DNA of 64,000 bases from Arenibacter troitsensis (GCF_900177645.1 NZ_FXAO01000007.1:310241-374240), one strand, 5' to 3'. Positions 1 through 8,015 are shown, counted from the first letter of the stretch. The notes: generated by a model from the sequence alone, not told the origin. Numbers and translations are program-made.

Positions 1-411
1 TTGACAAAATTAAGGGAGATAGAGAATTATATACCATTTAATCATTTCATTGAGGCCGTGAAAGATGTTCACAAGGTGAAAAATATTGAAATTGAATCAG
101 GTGATTTTGGGGATAGATGTAAATATGTTGATTTAGATGCAAAGCCAAATTTTAGGCCAAGTATTAAATTAAGCAATAATTTATTTAGTAAAATTCAAAA
201 AAACAAAGATGGCTCTCTAACCGGTATAAAATCTGAGGAATTAAGACGAGAAATAGAGTTCAGTCTAGATAGAACCAAGAAAAATTTCAACCAAATTGAT
301 AAAATAAAAGTAGCGGAAAAAGTTGTCCATAATGGGTTCAGTATTGAAAGTGATGAGCTCCAAAAAGCAATAACTACAATAATTGAAGCCATTAAAAAGG
401 CTAATGAATAA
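1..411 (+). CDS. Hypothetical protein, probably the C-terminal part of a gene cut by the window edge
   Basis: The frame is open from the first base to a TAA stop at 409-411 (136 residues). It begins on a TTG at position 1, so the real start is most likely outside the window and this is a C-terminal portion. The sequence is charged and soluble-looking, with no signal peptide or membrane segment, and ends in a helical Lys/Glu-rich stretch (ITTIIEAIKKANE). I do not recognise a family. It lies in the integrated-element part of the window, next to a broken recombinase and an IS, so it is probably accessory cargo. Confidence 0.5.
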   Translation: MTKLREIENYIPFNHFIEAVKDVHKVKNIEIESGDFGDRCKYVDLDAKPNFRPSIKLSNNLFSKIQKNKDGSLTGIKSEELRREIEFSLDRTKKNFNQIDKIKVAEKVVHNGFSIESDELQKAITTIIEAIKKANE

Positions 412-603
412 ATAATAAATGTCCAATAATTGATGAATTCTAAAATTTCCTAAATCTTTTATAGAAGCTTATGACTCGAAAATTGCAGTTGTACATCGAG
501 ATAATTTTCGGGAATTTGTGAGGTAGACTTGGTTCCAAACCCCTACAAAAGAAGCTCACTGGCCCCATCCAGAACGGCACTATCAAACGCCTTTAAATAA
601 GTT

Positions 604-631
604 TGTGTAGGCACCTTCAGAAGTAGATTAA
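604..631 (+). repeat. IS left boundary: target duplication plus left inverted repeat
   Basis: TGTGTA (604-609) is followed directly by the left terminal inverted repeat (610-631). It pairs with 2242-2264 with only a few mismatches and one single-base gap. Confidence 0.85.
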
Positions 632-676
632 ACACTTGATATTCAGCATATTAATTCGTATTTTAGATAAAACAAA

Positions 677-712
677 ACCCCGAATATGAGTCTCCAGCTC
701 TAAAAACGGGGT
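677..712 (+). other. Hairpin between IS left end and transposase
   Basis: ACCCCG (677-682) and CGGGGT (707-712) form a 6-bp stem around a 24-nt loop, just upstream of the transposase start. It could block read-through transcription from outside the IS or occlude translation start. The role is inferred only from position. Confidence 0.35.
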
Positions 713-728
713 ATTATCTTAATTACGT

Positions 729-2084
729 ATGTACAATATACGCAGATTCGACAATTTTCAGCACACTTTTTTATTTACATCGCGCACCGAGCAGTTCGAA
801 CTGTTCTTCGATCGCTTTTTGGAGGGAGACCTCGGGAAGATCTATACTGCCGTTCCATGGGAGGAACTGGTACGGACCTTTGGTCTGGGCGATGCCCGAA
901 AAGGGCCGCTATCGATATTCGGTCCCAAGGGGAAACTGGCCCTGATGTTCCTAAAGCATTATGCCGGATGTTCCGACAGACGTTTGGTGGAGCAGCTCAA
1001 CGGTAATATCGATTACCAGTTCTTCTGTGGCATCGATCTTGGGGGCAAGCGTCTGACGAACTATAAGATCGTTAGCGAGATCCGTTGTGAACTGGCCAAA
1101 AAGATGGATATCGATAAGGTCCAACGGACACTTTTCGGTTCCTGGTCGGCGCACATCGGCGATAAGCATAGTGTAGTGATGGATGCGACCTGTTACGAGA
1201 GCGAGCTCAGGTACCCCACCAACGAGAAACTTTTATGGGAATCGGTGGATTGGAGCTACCGCCAACTAAAGGCTATCTGTAAGGTCCTGGGGATAAAGAC
1301 CCCCCGGACCAAGTATCTGAAATGGAAAAGGCGCAACATCTCCTACAGCAAGATGCGGCGCAAGACCAGGTCGAAACGGACCAGGTTGGACCGCAGCCTC
1401 CTTCTGCTCCTTGACAAGATCGATGGCGAGCTGGACAAACTGGAAAAGGGCCATGGACTCCGAATGCCGGAGAGGTACCATCGGCGCAGGGCAACGATAA
1501 GAAAGATATACGAACAACAGCACCGGATCTTCCATACCGGTGAAAAACCGACAGGGCGTATCGTAAGTATCTGCAAGGATTATCTCAGGCCGATCGTGCG
1601 CGGGAAGGAAATAAAGGCCGTTGAGTTCGGGGCAAAGGTCAACAAGTTCCAGATCGACGGCATCAGCTTCATAGAGCATTTGAACTTCAATGCCTTCCAT
1701 GAGGGCAACCGGTTCCAGGAAACCATCTTCAGGGTACAGCACCTTACCCGGACCAGGACCAGACTGGCCGGGGCGGATGCCATCTATGCCACCAACAAGA
1801 ACAGAAAGTTCGCCACCAAGTATGGTATAGGGACCGACTTCAAGCGCAAGGGAAGGGCAGGGAAACACGAAGGGCAGCGCAGACAGATGGCGGCCATGAT
1901 AACCAAGGAAAGGGCCACGCGACTGGAAGGAAGTTTTGGCAAGGAAAAAGAGCACTACCACCTAAAAAAGATCAAGGCCAGGACCAAAGAGACAGAGATC
2001 TTGTGGATATTCTTCGGTATCCATACGGCAAATGCCCTGGAGATCGGTAGGCGAATGGCCAGAACACTACAACAAGCGGCATAA
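729..2084 (+). CDS. IS transposase, DDE (IS5/IS1182-like)
   Basis: This 451-residue enzyme would catalyse cut-and-paste movement of the surrounding IS. The N-terminal part (about 60-125, GPKGKLALMFLKHYAGCSDR then LVEQLNGNIDYQFFCGI) resembles the DUF772-type domain found in IS5/IS1182 transposases. A basic linker follows (about 190-260). Candidate catalytic acids are the Asp in HSVVMDATCYES (about 152), the Asp in AGADAIYATNKNR (about 350) and the Glu in RLEGSFGKEKEHY (about 400), in DDE order. The gene fills most of the IS, starts about 120 bp inside the left end, and looks intact. Base composition and codon use differ from neighbouring genes. The exact IS family is uncertain. Confidence 0.85.
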   Translation: MYNIRRFDNFQHTFLFTSRTEQFELFFDRFLEGDLGKIYTAVPWEELVRTFGLGDARKGPLSIFGPKGKLALMFLKHYAGCSDRRLVEQLNGNIDYQFFCGIDLGGKRLTNYKIVSEIRCELAKKMDIDKVQRTLFGSWSAHIGDKHSVVMDATCYESELRYPTNEKLLWESVDWSYRQLKAICKVLGIKTPRTKYLKWKRRNISYSKMRRKTRSKRTRLDRSLLLLLDKIDGELDKLEKGHGLRMPERYHRRRATIRKIYEQQHRIFHTGEKPTGRIVSICKDYLRPIVRGKEIKAVEFGAKVNKFQIDGISFIEHLNFNAFHEGNRFQETIFRVQHLTRTRTRLAGADAIYATNKNRKFATKYGIGTDFKRKGRAGKHEGQRRQMAAMITKERATRLEGSFGKEKEHYHLKKIKARTKETEILWIFFGIHTANALEIGRRMARTLQQAA

Positions 2085-2241
2085 TCCAGGGCGGGGCAAA
2101 AGAAATCATGGGATACCTGGCCAAAGGCCCTACCAAAATCGATCCAAGAGCATACCTCCTGTTCAAAAATCAAGATCGGGCATAAAAAAATGCTCCTAAA
2201 TAAAATCTAAGGGCAGTTAATATTCTATGTGTTCTACAAAA

Positions 2242-2270
2242 TTAAGCTAACTCCTGAAAATGCCTGTGTA
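2242..2270 (-). repeat. IS right boundary: right inverted repeat plus target duplication
   Basis: The right terminal inverted repeat (2242-2264) is followed directly by TGTGTA (2265-2270), the second copy of the target duplication. Confidence 0.85.
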
Positions 2271-2390
2271 ACGGCTAGGTTCTGATGGCCTATAGATTCA
2301 CTGATAATTTCGGTAGCTACTCCTTTTTGTTTGAGGCAATTGACAAAACTATTCCGGGCAACGTAACTGTTGATATTTATTATGTTATTT

Positions 2391-3233
2391 CTAAGGGGTG
2401 TCAACAATTCCTTTTTTAATCTCACTTAATAAATTTTTAACCTCAAGTAAAGATTTGTTCATGTTTAACGCTAGAATGATTTCTGTATTTTCCGCTTTTG
2501 GTTTTTCTTTAATTGCTGCCTCTATAATACTCATAATGGTGTGATATAGCTTTTCATTTGTTGCTAAAATTGGCTTCATTTTTCGGCCTAAAATTCTGGC
2601 TGCTGCTTTAGTCATTTCAAAATCATCATTGAAAAGGTCTAGGTGATTCCTATAAGCTTCTTCCTCGTAGAAATCCCACCCTGAATTTAATAGCAATGAA
2701 ATATCTTCTAAATCTTTGATTCTATCTTGTTTATCATTCCAAGAAATTAGTTTCAGAATTATAAGGCCAACCACAGGCGATGTAATCAAGGAAAAACCGG
2801 CATCTTTAATCTCAATCTCTTCGGCATGATCTCCAACTTCTTTAAAGCCCAGGACCGAAAGGGAAATGTCCCGTTCATTAAAGTTAACCGTATAGTCCTG
2901 CTCAATTTTGCCATAAGGCATAAGGTCTAATACTGTATTGGTTTTGTCATAAATCAAACGGTAATTTTCCTTTGTTTTTCTAAATTTTCTGTTACACAAT
3001 TCTTCAATTAGGTTGTCATAAATTTCCAAATCAGGTACCATTACTGCAAAGTCAATATCGGCAGTTCCTCGAGCGGGTTTGATACCAGCTTTATATAGTT
3101 GCACATCCCTAGCGTTGGCACCTATTAAATAGTAGGTGATATCGTAAGTTGTAAATACTTCTTCTAAAATCTTGTATACCTCTCCATGATTGGCAAATGA
3201 ATAATCTTTATAGGTTAGGTTTGATGTACTCAT
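2391..3233 (-). CDS. AbiEii-like nucleotidyltransferase (type IV toxin-antitoxin toxin)
   Basis: A 280-residue soluble protein with a nucleotidyltransferase core. The segment YYLIGANARDVQLYKAG followed by ARGTADIDFAVMVP (about 35-70) has the Gly-rich entry and Asp-x-Asp metal site of minimal/AbiEii-type transferases. AbiEii toxins transfer nucleotides to RNA targets such as tRNA acceptor ends in studied systems; I infer a similar role. The start overlaps the end of the upstream AbiEi-like gene by 26 bp, which indicates translational coupling. The stop abuts a recombinase remnant, so the last residues (about GIVDTP) may be altered by a junction. An alternative is a non-toxic nucleotidyltransferase, but the pairing argues for a toxin. 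Confidence 0.75.
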   Translation of the reverse strand: MSTSNLTYKDYSFANHGEVYKILEEVFTTYDITYYLIGANARDVQLYKAGIKPARGTADIDFAVMVPDLEIYDNLIEELCNRKFRKTKENYRLIYDKTNTVLDLMPYGKIEQDYTVNFNERDISLSVLGFKEVGDHAEEIEIKDAGFSLITSPVVGLIILKLISWNDKQDRIKDLEDISLLLNSGWDFYEEEAYRNHLDLFNDDFEMTKAAARILGRKMKPILATNEKLYHTIMSIIEAAIKEKPKAENTEIILALNMNKSLLEVKNLLSEIKKGIVDTP

Positions 3234-4206
3234 CGAAGATTATTTTGGCAGTTTCTATATTTCTATCGTTGCCGGTGTAAATTAATTCTGCGTAAATCAA
3301 AAGTGGATTGGCCGCGGTTTCGCTATAGTGATGAAATAATTCAATACTTCTAGGTTTCCAAAAGGATTTATATACACAAATATCTCCATTGACGTCTGGG
3401 ATCATTTTGAAAGGCCCTATTAAATCTGCTTTGCCTCTATTAGTGAAAAACGAGTATTTTTCTGGATTGAGGTAGTTTGTTATAATCTTTGCACCATATT
3501 CGTTACCCCAGCAACTCTCAAGAGTTGAACTGCTATCTTTTATTTTAAAATGTTCTGGAGTGCTAAATCGGTAATTGCCTATTTTATGAGTCGGTAAGAT
3601 TTTCTCATTTAGTAGAGTTACCCACTTGTCTAATAATTCTTCTCGTCTAATTAATTGGTATTTTTTTTCGGTATCCCATTTAACCACAAAACCTTCGTTT
3701 ATTAGTCCATTTACTGTTTTGCTTACTGTGCCTAATGAAACGCAACTAACCTCTGCTAAATGCTCATAATTAGCATTAATCAAATCTGGCTTTAGCAATA
3801 AATGTAATAGAACTTGGCCACCCGCTCTTGTGAAAACTTCGGAGTATACGTTGTAAACTGGTTTGGCGTTTCCCTTTTCTATAAAAATTTTTAGATTCTT
3901 TAGATCTAAAAAGGCATTGCCATAACTATCAATATAGTTTATGCCATTTGTTTTTAGGGCTTCCTTTGACTTTGGTGTAATATAATTGGCACCGACTAAA
4001 AAGGCATTTGGTTGATGATGTTGACCAATTCCTTTAAAAATAGCGATATGATTTGGTCTAATCTCCGTTCTGGTATTAGCGTACACCTTCTCTCCGTTTA
4101 TGGTTATAACAATATCCGACTCTGCATGCTGGTCATGTGATTGCTCGATTTTTACAGGAAAATCTAAGTTGTCAAAAAAATCTTTTATTGTGAGAAATTC
4201 AACCAT
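3208..4206 (-). CDS. AbiEi-like winged-helix antitoxin / regulator
   Basis: A 332-residue protein with a central winged helix-turn-helix (about 130-190, ANYEHLAEVSCVSLGTVSKT then VNGLINEGFVVKW), the layout of AbiEi-family type IV antitoxins: DNA-binding region plus a C-terminal domain that counters the toxin and assists repression. The C-terminal part (NEYGAKIITNYLNPEKYSFF, then KADLIGPFKMIPD) resembles the long AbiEi forms found beside AbiEii in Bacteroidota. It is first in a two-gene operon with the nucleotidyltransferase (26-bp overlap). A palindrome sits 18 bp upstream of its ATG, where an autoregulatory operator would be expected. Located inside the integrated element, it likely acts in element maintenance or phage defence. 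Confidence 0.75.
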   Translation of the reverse strand: MVEFLTIKDFFDNLDFPVKIEQSHDQHAESDIVITINGEKVYANTRTEIRPNHIAIFKGIGQHHQPNAFLVGANYITPKSKEALKTNGINYIDSYGNAFLDLKNLKIFIEKGNAKPVYNVYSEVFTRAGGQVLLHLLLKPDLINANYEHLAEVSCVSLGTVSKTVNGLINEGFVVKWDTEKKYQLIRREELLDKWVTLLNEKILPTHKIGNYRFSTPEHFKIKDSSSTLESCWGNEYGAKIITNYLNPEKYSFFTNRGKADLIGPFKMIPDVNGDICVYKSFWKPRSIELFHHYSETAANPLLIYAELIYTGNDRNIETAKIIFDEYIKPNL

Positions 4207-4223
4207 TTTTCATTTATTTTTAA

Positions 4224-4242
4224 TTTTCACGTAACATGAAAA
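4224..4242 (-). promoter_or_regulatory. Candidate operator of the AbiE-like operon
   Basis: TTTTCA (4224-4229) and TGAAAA (4237-4242) form an inverted repeat with a 7-nt spacer, ending 18 bp before the ATG of the AbiEi-like gene. AbiEi proteins are known to bind inverted repeats in their own promoters; assignment here is by position. Confidence 0.45.
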
Positions 4243-4788
4243 AACAAATTTAATGAAAATATAAATATGTATCAGGAAAAACCATTACAAGAAAAGTACT
4301 TTTCAATCTATTTTAGGAAAAAAGTCTACGCAATGTAGCACAACAAATTAATGTTAAATCACATAAACTGAAAAAAATCTATGTGGAGGAAGATATTCCA
4401 ACGCCTCAAACTGGGTATTGCGTAAAATGGAAACATGGCTAACCCTGCTTCAAAGCGGAAATGGATATCAATAAATTGGATTCAACAAAAGCTAAAATGG
4501 AGATAAGGAAGTCCTAGTCCCTATGGAAGTTAAATAATTTCAGGATTTTTCAACCTCCTCAGGACCGCTCATAAAAGCATGGGGCGGAGAAAAAACGCCC
4601 CATGCCTTTATCCATGCCAACCCACAGACATTTACTTTAGATAAAGCCAGAAAAGTAAGTACGTGGTCTATTTAGTTTTTATCTAACGCTTATTTTCCGT
4701 ATCTATAAAAAAAGGATAAGATTGGGGCCAGTTGGGATCTGGTACGTATTTGGGGTTGTGTTCACCTTACCCACTTATTTTATTTAAG
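4243..4788. other. Intergenic stretch with a gene remnant and a strong hairpin
   Basis: No intact gene is seen. A plus-strand frame around 4370-4520 reads KKIYVEEDIPTPQTGYCVKW, an in-frame stop, then CFKAEMDINKLDSTKAKMEI before another stop, so it may be a decayed coding tail; I cannot name it. A perfect 10-bp inverted repeat GCATGGGGCG / CGCCCCATGC lies at 4577-4605. The remainder up to the recombinase stop holds nothing recognisable. Confidence 0.4.
4577..4605 (-). terminator. Strong hairpin, possible terminator of the recombinase gene
   Basis: The stem GCATGGGGCG (4577-4586) pairs perfectly with CGCCCCATGC (4596-4605) across a 9-nt A-rich loop. On the minus strand it is followed by TTTTAT, so it could end transcription from the recombinase about 180 bp upstream; the U tract is short. 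Confidence 0.45.
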
Positions 4789-5997
4789 CTATAGAAGCAC
4801 TTCTAGTGCCTTATCCACAATCTCGGCGTCAAGCTCTTTAAGGTAGGCTTGTGTAACAGCTAAATTCTGATGGCCTAGTGATTCACTAATTACATCGGTG
4901 GCCACTCCCTTTTGTTTGAGGCAATTGGCAAAACTATGCCGGGCAACATAACTGCTAACGTTTTTCGTGATATTACATAATTTAGCCACTTCCTTAAGCT
5001 CTATATTATAAATCCCCAACATTTTATGTTTTCGATCGGCCAGTTGGGTGGGGGTATAGTCTTCACGAAACAACAATGGAAATACGTACTTGTTGCCATA
5101 GCCGTGAACGCGATAATAGTCCAAAATTTTTTGAACTGGGGGCATAATGGCTATAGAGAAGTTTCCTTTGGTCTTCGCTCTGGTGTAATAGATGACATTA
5201 GCCTCAACATCTTTCCATTCCAAGCACATCATATCGGCAAAGTTCATCCCCCTCGTATAGAAGCTGAAAACAAAGTAATTTCTGGTATTGATTAAATGTG
5301 GGTGGTCAGACAAATCTAAATTGATGATGCGCATAATCTCTTCAAAATCCAAAGCACGTTTAAATCCTTTCCCTCTTAAGTTTGATATTTTATAGGTTTT
5401 AAAGGGATATAAGCTTTCTTTTATTACACCCCGCTCTATAGCTTTGTTAAACAATGCCCTTATGGCCCTCATTTTAACACCAACGCCACCATCTGTACCA
5501 CCTCTAGATCGAAGGAATGCATCATATTTACTTAAAAAAGCAGGGTTTACCTCTCTAAAATTTAACTTCTTCATTTTATGAAAAATTTGTATCGAGGTTT
5601 TGGCATCTTTATAGGATTTTGCATTACCGATGCGTCCAGCAAAGGTCATTTCTTGAATAATCTCATCAAAAAAAGCGAAAACATCATTGCTTACTGGGTT
5701 AAACGTAACTCTATATCTTGAATCAAATTCCTGTATACTGTAATCGGGATTTTCAATTTCTAAATCAGTTATAATTTGGTAAGCTCTTTCTTTGAACTTT
5801 ACAAGTAGTCTGTTGAATTGAACATGGTTAGGATTTCTTTTATTGAAACTTCCTGTTGAATCTATCCATTCATCCAATTTTGCATTGAACGGTGTTTTGT
5901 AGTGCCTACATTGCCTTTCTTTTGTTACGCGCAAACAGACGGGATAGGTGCCATCCGATAACAATTTTTTCTTGAGAACGATTTTAAGTGTAATCAT
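4789..5997 (-). CDS. Tyrosine recombinase (integrase) of the integrated element
   Basis: A 402-residue site-specific recombinase with the Bacteroidota arrangement: N-terminal arm-type DNA-binding region (1-100, MITLKIVLKKKLLSDGTYPV), SAM-like core-binding domain (about 105-200) and C-terminal catalytic domain. Visible catalytic elements are the Arg in FVFSFYTRGMNFADM, Lys in YTRAKTKGNFSI, the Arg/His pair in SSYVARHSFAN, His in SESLGHQNLAVTQ and the Tyr in TQAYLKELD. The first His of the usual HxxR box is replaced by Ser/Tyr, as I recall is common in this group. It is full length and intact. It starts about 200 bp from the tRNA-Asn 3' fragment (6204-6246), the usual place for an integrase relative to its attachment site, so it probably mediated this insertion. 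Confidence 0.9.
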   Translation of the reverse strand: MITLKIVLKKKLLSDGTYPVCLRVTKERQCRHYKTPFNAKLDEWIDSTGSFNKRNPNHVQFNRLLVKFKERAYQIITDLEIENPDYSIQEFDSRYRVTFNPVSNDVFAFFDEIIQEMTFAGRIGNAKSYKDAKTSIQIFHKMKKLNFREVNPAFLSKYDAFLRSRGGTDGGVGVKMRAIRALFNKAIERGVIKESLYPFKTYKISNLRGKGFKRALDFEEIMRIINLDLSDHPHLINTRNYFVFSFYTRGMNFADMMCLEWKDVEANVIYYTRAKTKGNFSIAIMPPVQKILDYYRVHGYGNKYVFPLLFREDYTPTQLADRKHKMLGIYNIELKEVAKLCNITKNVSSYVARHSFANCLKQKGVATDVISESLGHQNLAVTQAYLKELDAEIVDKALEVLL

Positions 5998-6203
5998 ATT
6001 TTATAAATTTGGGGACAACATTTAATCTTTCAAACCCTTCTATATCCTGTTGCATATGGTAGAAATGGGGACAACATAGGGACAACAAATGGGTTATTAA
6101 ATGTAAAAATTGTATTTCTAAATACAAAACAAATTTTCATAAAACCTTGATAATCAATGTATAAGCAGCTAAATGGCACTACATGAAAACTCGTCTTTAG
6201 CGC

Positions 6204-6246
6204 CTGTTAATCAGAGGGTCCTTGGTTCGAGCCCAAGAGGGGGAGC
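6204..6246 (+). other. tRNA-Asn 3' fragment: candidate attachment-site junction
   Basis: From 6204 the sequence matches the 3' half of a tRNA-Asn(GTT): anticodon loop CTGTTAA (6204-6210), 3' anticodon stem TCAGA, variable loop GGGTC, T arm CTTGG-TTCGAGC-CCAAG (6221-6237), then AGGGGGA and discriminator G (6238-6245). The five bases before 6204 (AGCGC) cannot pair with TCAGA, and no D arm precedes it, so it is not a working tRNA. This is the expected product when an element integrates at the anticodon loop and displaces the original 3' end. The adjoining integrase and the native-looking terminator on the right support that the element lies to the left. Confidence 0.8.
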
Positions 6247-6293
6247 AAAAGTGGAAATCCAACTTATGAAAATAGGTTGGATTTTTTTGTTTA
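6241..6293 (+). repeat. Direct repeat, copy 1 (tRNA tail plus terminator)
   Basis: This segment recurs almost unchanged at 8016-8065, sharing the core TGGAAATCCAACTTATGAAA and then GGTTGGAT and TGTTT. The two copies bracket the cupin/YegP segment. Confidence 0.65.
6255..6289 (+). terminator. Rho-independent terminator, originally of the tRNA-Asn gene
   Basis: AAATCCAACTTAT (6255-6267) pairs with ATAGGTTGGATTT (6272-6284) with one mismatch and is followed by a T run. It lies 9 bp after the tRNA fragment, as a native tRNA terminator would. Confidence 0.75.
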
Positions 6294-6656
6294 AGTGCCT
6301 TTGTTTATAGGGCTGTACAAAGGGATATCCAATTCCCATATACTTTTACTGAAATTGGGTTAGGGTGTAAATCTACCCCTAAAAAGGTACACAATTCGGC
6401 GCCCCATTGTGTGCACCACCGACAAACGTCGTAGGCTTTAAAAAAGGCTATGAGCCACTATACCGCCATAAGGAACTATGGGTCCACCTTATAGAATTAG
6501 ATAAAGGCTTTCTTAGGTCATGGGTTAATTAACTATGTTTTTCAATTGCATTTCTATTTTCTAAAATCAATTTTGCTTTGTCTATTTCGGTATCCACCCT
6601 TCAATATGACAACATTTATATTTAATTAAGCTTTTGCGCATAAGCTATGAAGATTA
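6294..6656. other. Intergenic stretch, nothing recognised
   Basis: AT-rich sequence between the tRNA terminator and the end of the cupin gene. I see no coding frame with family resemblance, RNA gene or clear repeat in it. Confidence 0.4.
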
Positions 6657-7133
6657 TCAATTGCTTTGTAGCATTTCGGCAATGTTGTCGTAATATTCTT
6701 GAGTTACTACTTTAGTCCAAGTTGTTGGTTGTTCGGCGCCGTACAAAGCCAAATACGTTACATCACTATCTTTGGTTGACGAGTGCCAGTGTTCGGTATC
6801 TTTTTCACATTTTATTATATCACCTTCTTTCAGAATTACGGCTTCTTTTCCTCTTTCTTGATAATATGCTTCTCCAACTACAATTATTAAGACTTGTGCA
6901 GAACTATGTTTGTGCCAATCCAAGGTTGAGTTGGCTTTAAAGGTTGCTTTGGTGATGTTGTATCCCAGTTCTGCATCGTCGTGAATAATGGCGTTAAGCC
7001 AAGCTTCTCCAAGGTAATGGGTATTGGGAGCTTTAGTGCCGGCTGTAAGAAATGAGGAGACCTTATATTCGGAATCTTGCGAAAAGGCGGAGATTGTGGT
7101 AATAATAAACAGGACTAAAATTGATTTTTTCAT
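6657..7133 (-). CDS. Exported cupin-domain protein
   Basis: A 158-residue protein with a cleavable signal peptide (MKKSILVLFIITTISAFSQ) and a single small cupin barrel. Cupin motif 1 is visible as DWHKHSSAQVLIIVVGEAYY (His ligands about 73 and 75) and motif 2 as EGDIIKCEKDTEHWHSST (His about 113 and 115). Such small periplasmic cupins often bind a divalent metal; they resemble the cupin proteins found near carboxymuconolactone decarboxylases, but the substrate cannot be inferred. It is a single gene with no operon partner, lying just outside the integrated element between two copies of the tRNA-tail repeat. Confidence 0.75.
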   Translation of the reverse strand: MKKSILVLFIITTISAFSQDSEYKVSSFLTAGTKAPNTHYLGEAWLNAIIHDDAELGYNITKATFKANSTLDWHKHSSAQVLIIVVGEAYYQERGKEAVILKEGDIIKCEKDTEHWHSSTKDSDVTYLALYGAEQPTTWTKVVTQEYYDNIAEMLQSN

Positions 7134-7557
7134 AATATACTTTTTTATATATTTTCTTTGTGGGCCATCATTGCTTGTGAATAATGGTAATTATTATGTT
7201 AGTGACGTGTCTACGTACCTAATTTACCAAATAAACACCAGATAAAAATCCGATCTGTTACATTTTTGGGCGTGGTAGGATTTTTCAGGATCGGAATCGA
7301 GCCGGATCAATGGTAGAAATTTTCTCTTTGGAAGTAGGTAGGAATGAATGATAGCCCTTCTTGTCTACTAAAATAGATTATTTGGGATATTCTACTCAAC
7401 GGATATTTGTCAGCGCTTAAATAGTGCATCATTTTTTAATGTATACATAGTAATGGGGCACAGGAACTCTTGAGGCAGGTTGTAAGTGGGTATTATATTT
7501 TACGCAAGGCTGTCCAAAAAAAATATTATATTTAAGACTTAATATAAAATAGTACAA
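7134..7557. other. Intergenic stretch between cupin and YegP genes
   Basis: Divergent promoter region for the cupin (minus) and YegP (plus) genes. No convincing sigma-factor box, repeat or RNA was identified by eye. Confidence 0.35.
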
Positions 7558-7887
7558 ATGGGAAAATTTGAAATTAAAAAAGACAAATCCGGACAGTTTC
7601 GGTTTAATTTAAAGGCATCCAACGGACAGATCATTTTGGGAAGTGAGGCATATACTACCAAAGCAGCTTGCGATAACGGGATAGCATCCGTAAGAAAAAA
7701 TTCGCAAGAAGACGCCAGATATGAGCGCAATACTGCTAAGGATGGCAGCCCATACTTCAACCTTAAGGCGTCCAATGGTCAAGTAATCGGTAAAAGTGAA
7801 ATGTATTCAAGTACCGCTGCCATGGAAAATGGTATTGCTTCGGTGAAGAAAAACGCACCTGAGGCTGCCATTGAGGATAACTCATAA
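7558..7887 (+). CDS. YegP family protein (two DUF1508 repeats)
   Basis: A 109-residue protein made of two tandem DUF1508 units. Unit 1 (about 1-50) reads MGKFEIKKDKSGQFRFNLKA, NGQIILGSEAYTTKAACDNG, IASVRKNS; unit 2 (about 55-102) reads YFNLKASNGQVIGKSEMYSS, AAMENGIASVKKNAP. This is the usual YegP layout, in which the two repeats form a compact dimer-like fold. No enzymatic activity is known for the family; it is widespread and often linked to stress conditions. No signal peptide, so cytoplasmic. It stands alone and is followed by a hairpin terminator. Confidence 0.9.
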   Translation: MGKFEIKKDKSGQFRFNLKASNGQIILGSEAYTTKAACDNGIASVRKNSQEDARYERNTAKDGSPYFNLKASNGQVIGKSEMYSSTAAMENGIASVKKNAPEAAIEDNS

Positions 7888-7930
7888 TGGTCTTTGGAAC
7901 AACAACGGGTTACGTTGATAATTACCAGGA

Positions 7931-7957
7931 AGGGCAGTCATAAAGACTGTCTTTTTT
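7931..7957 (+). terminator. Rho-independent terminator after the YegP gene
   Basis: AGGGCAGTC and GACTGTCTTT form a stem of about 8 bp (one G-U pair) around a 5-nt loop, followed by a T run; it lies about 45 bp after the YegP stop codon. Confidence 0.7.
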
Positions 7958-8015
7958 ATTTTTTACCCATTTGGCAAGCAAAGTCTACCCATGGCGGAGA
8001 ACGAGGGATAACAGT

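Larger units (their letters stand above)
610..2264 (+). mobile_element. Complete insertion sequence (1,655 bp) with DDE transposase
   Basis: The ends are imperfect terminal inverted repeats of about 22 bp. The left one (610-631) starts GGCACCTTCAGAAGT; the right one (2242-2264, read inward on the minus strand) starts GGCATTTTCAGGAGT. Both continue to a TTAA. They are bracketed by a direct repeat TGTGTA at 604-609 and 2265-2270, which I read as the target-site duplication. The element carries one transposase gene (729-2084). Its DNA is visibly richer in G+C than the surrounding AT-rich sequence, which suggests a different origin. I do not assign a family beyond IS5/IS1182-like from the protein; a 6-bp duplication is not typical of every group with this fold. 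Confidence 0.85.
543..2390 (-). pseudogene. C-terminal remnant of a tyrosine recombinase, split by an insertion sequence
   Basis: Two collinear minus-strand pieces flank the IS. The upstream piece (about 2390 down to 2265) reads SYVARNSFVNCLKQKG and then ISESIGHQNLAVTQ. The downstream piece (609 down to a TAG at 543-545) reads TQTYLKAFDSAVLDGASELL. Removing the IS and one 6-bp target copy joins them in frame as AVTQTYLKAFD, matching the C-terminus of the intact recombinase at 4789-5997 (SYVARHSFAN, SESLGHQNLAVTQAYLKELD). The His/Arg box and the Tyr nucleophile region are recognisable. The N-terminal two-thirds is missing: homology stops where the AbiEii-type gene ends at 2391. It was therefore truncated by an earlier event and later hit by the IS, and cannot make a working enzyme. 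Confidence 0.85.

Noticed and set aside
1266..1961. Long minus-strand open frame opposite the transposase (231 codons)
   Set aside because: It mirrors the GC-rich transposase gene, has no family resemblance and no separate control region.
6191..6246. Functional tRNA-Asn
   Set aside because: TCGTCTTTAGC at 6191 hints at a 5' acceptor, but there is no D arm and the anticodon stem cannot form, so only the 3' fragment is real.
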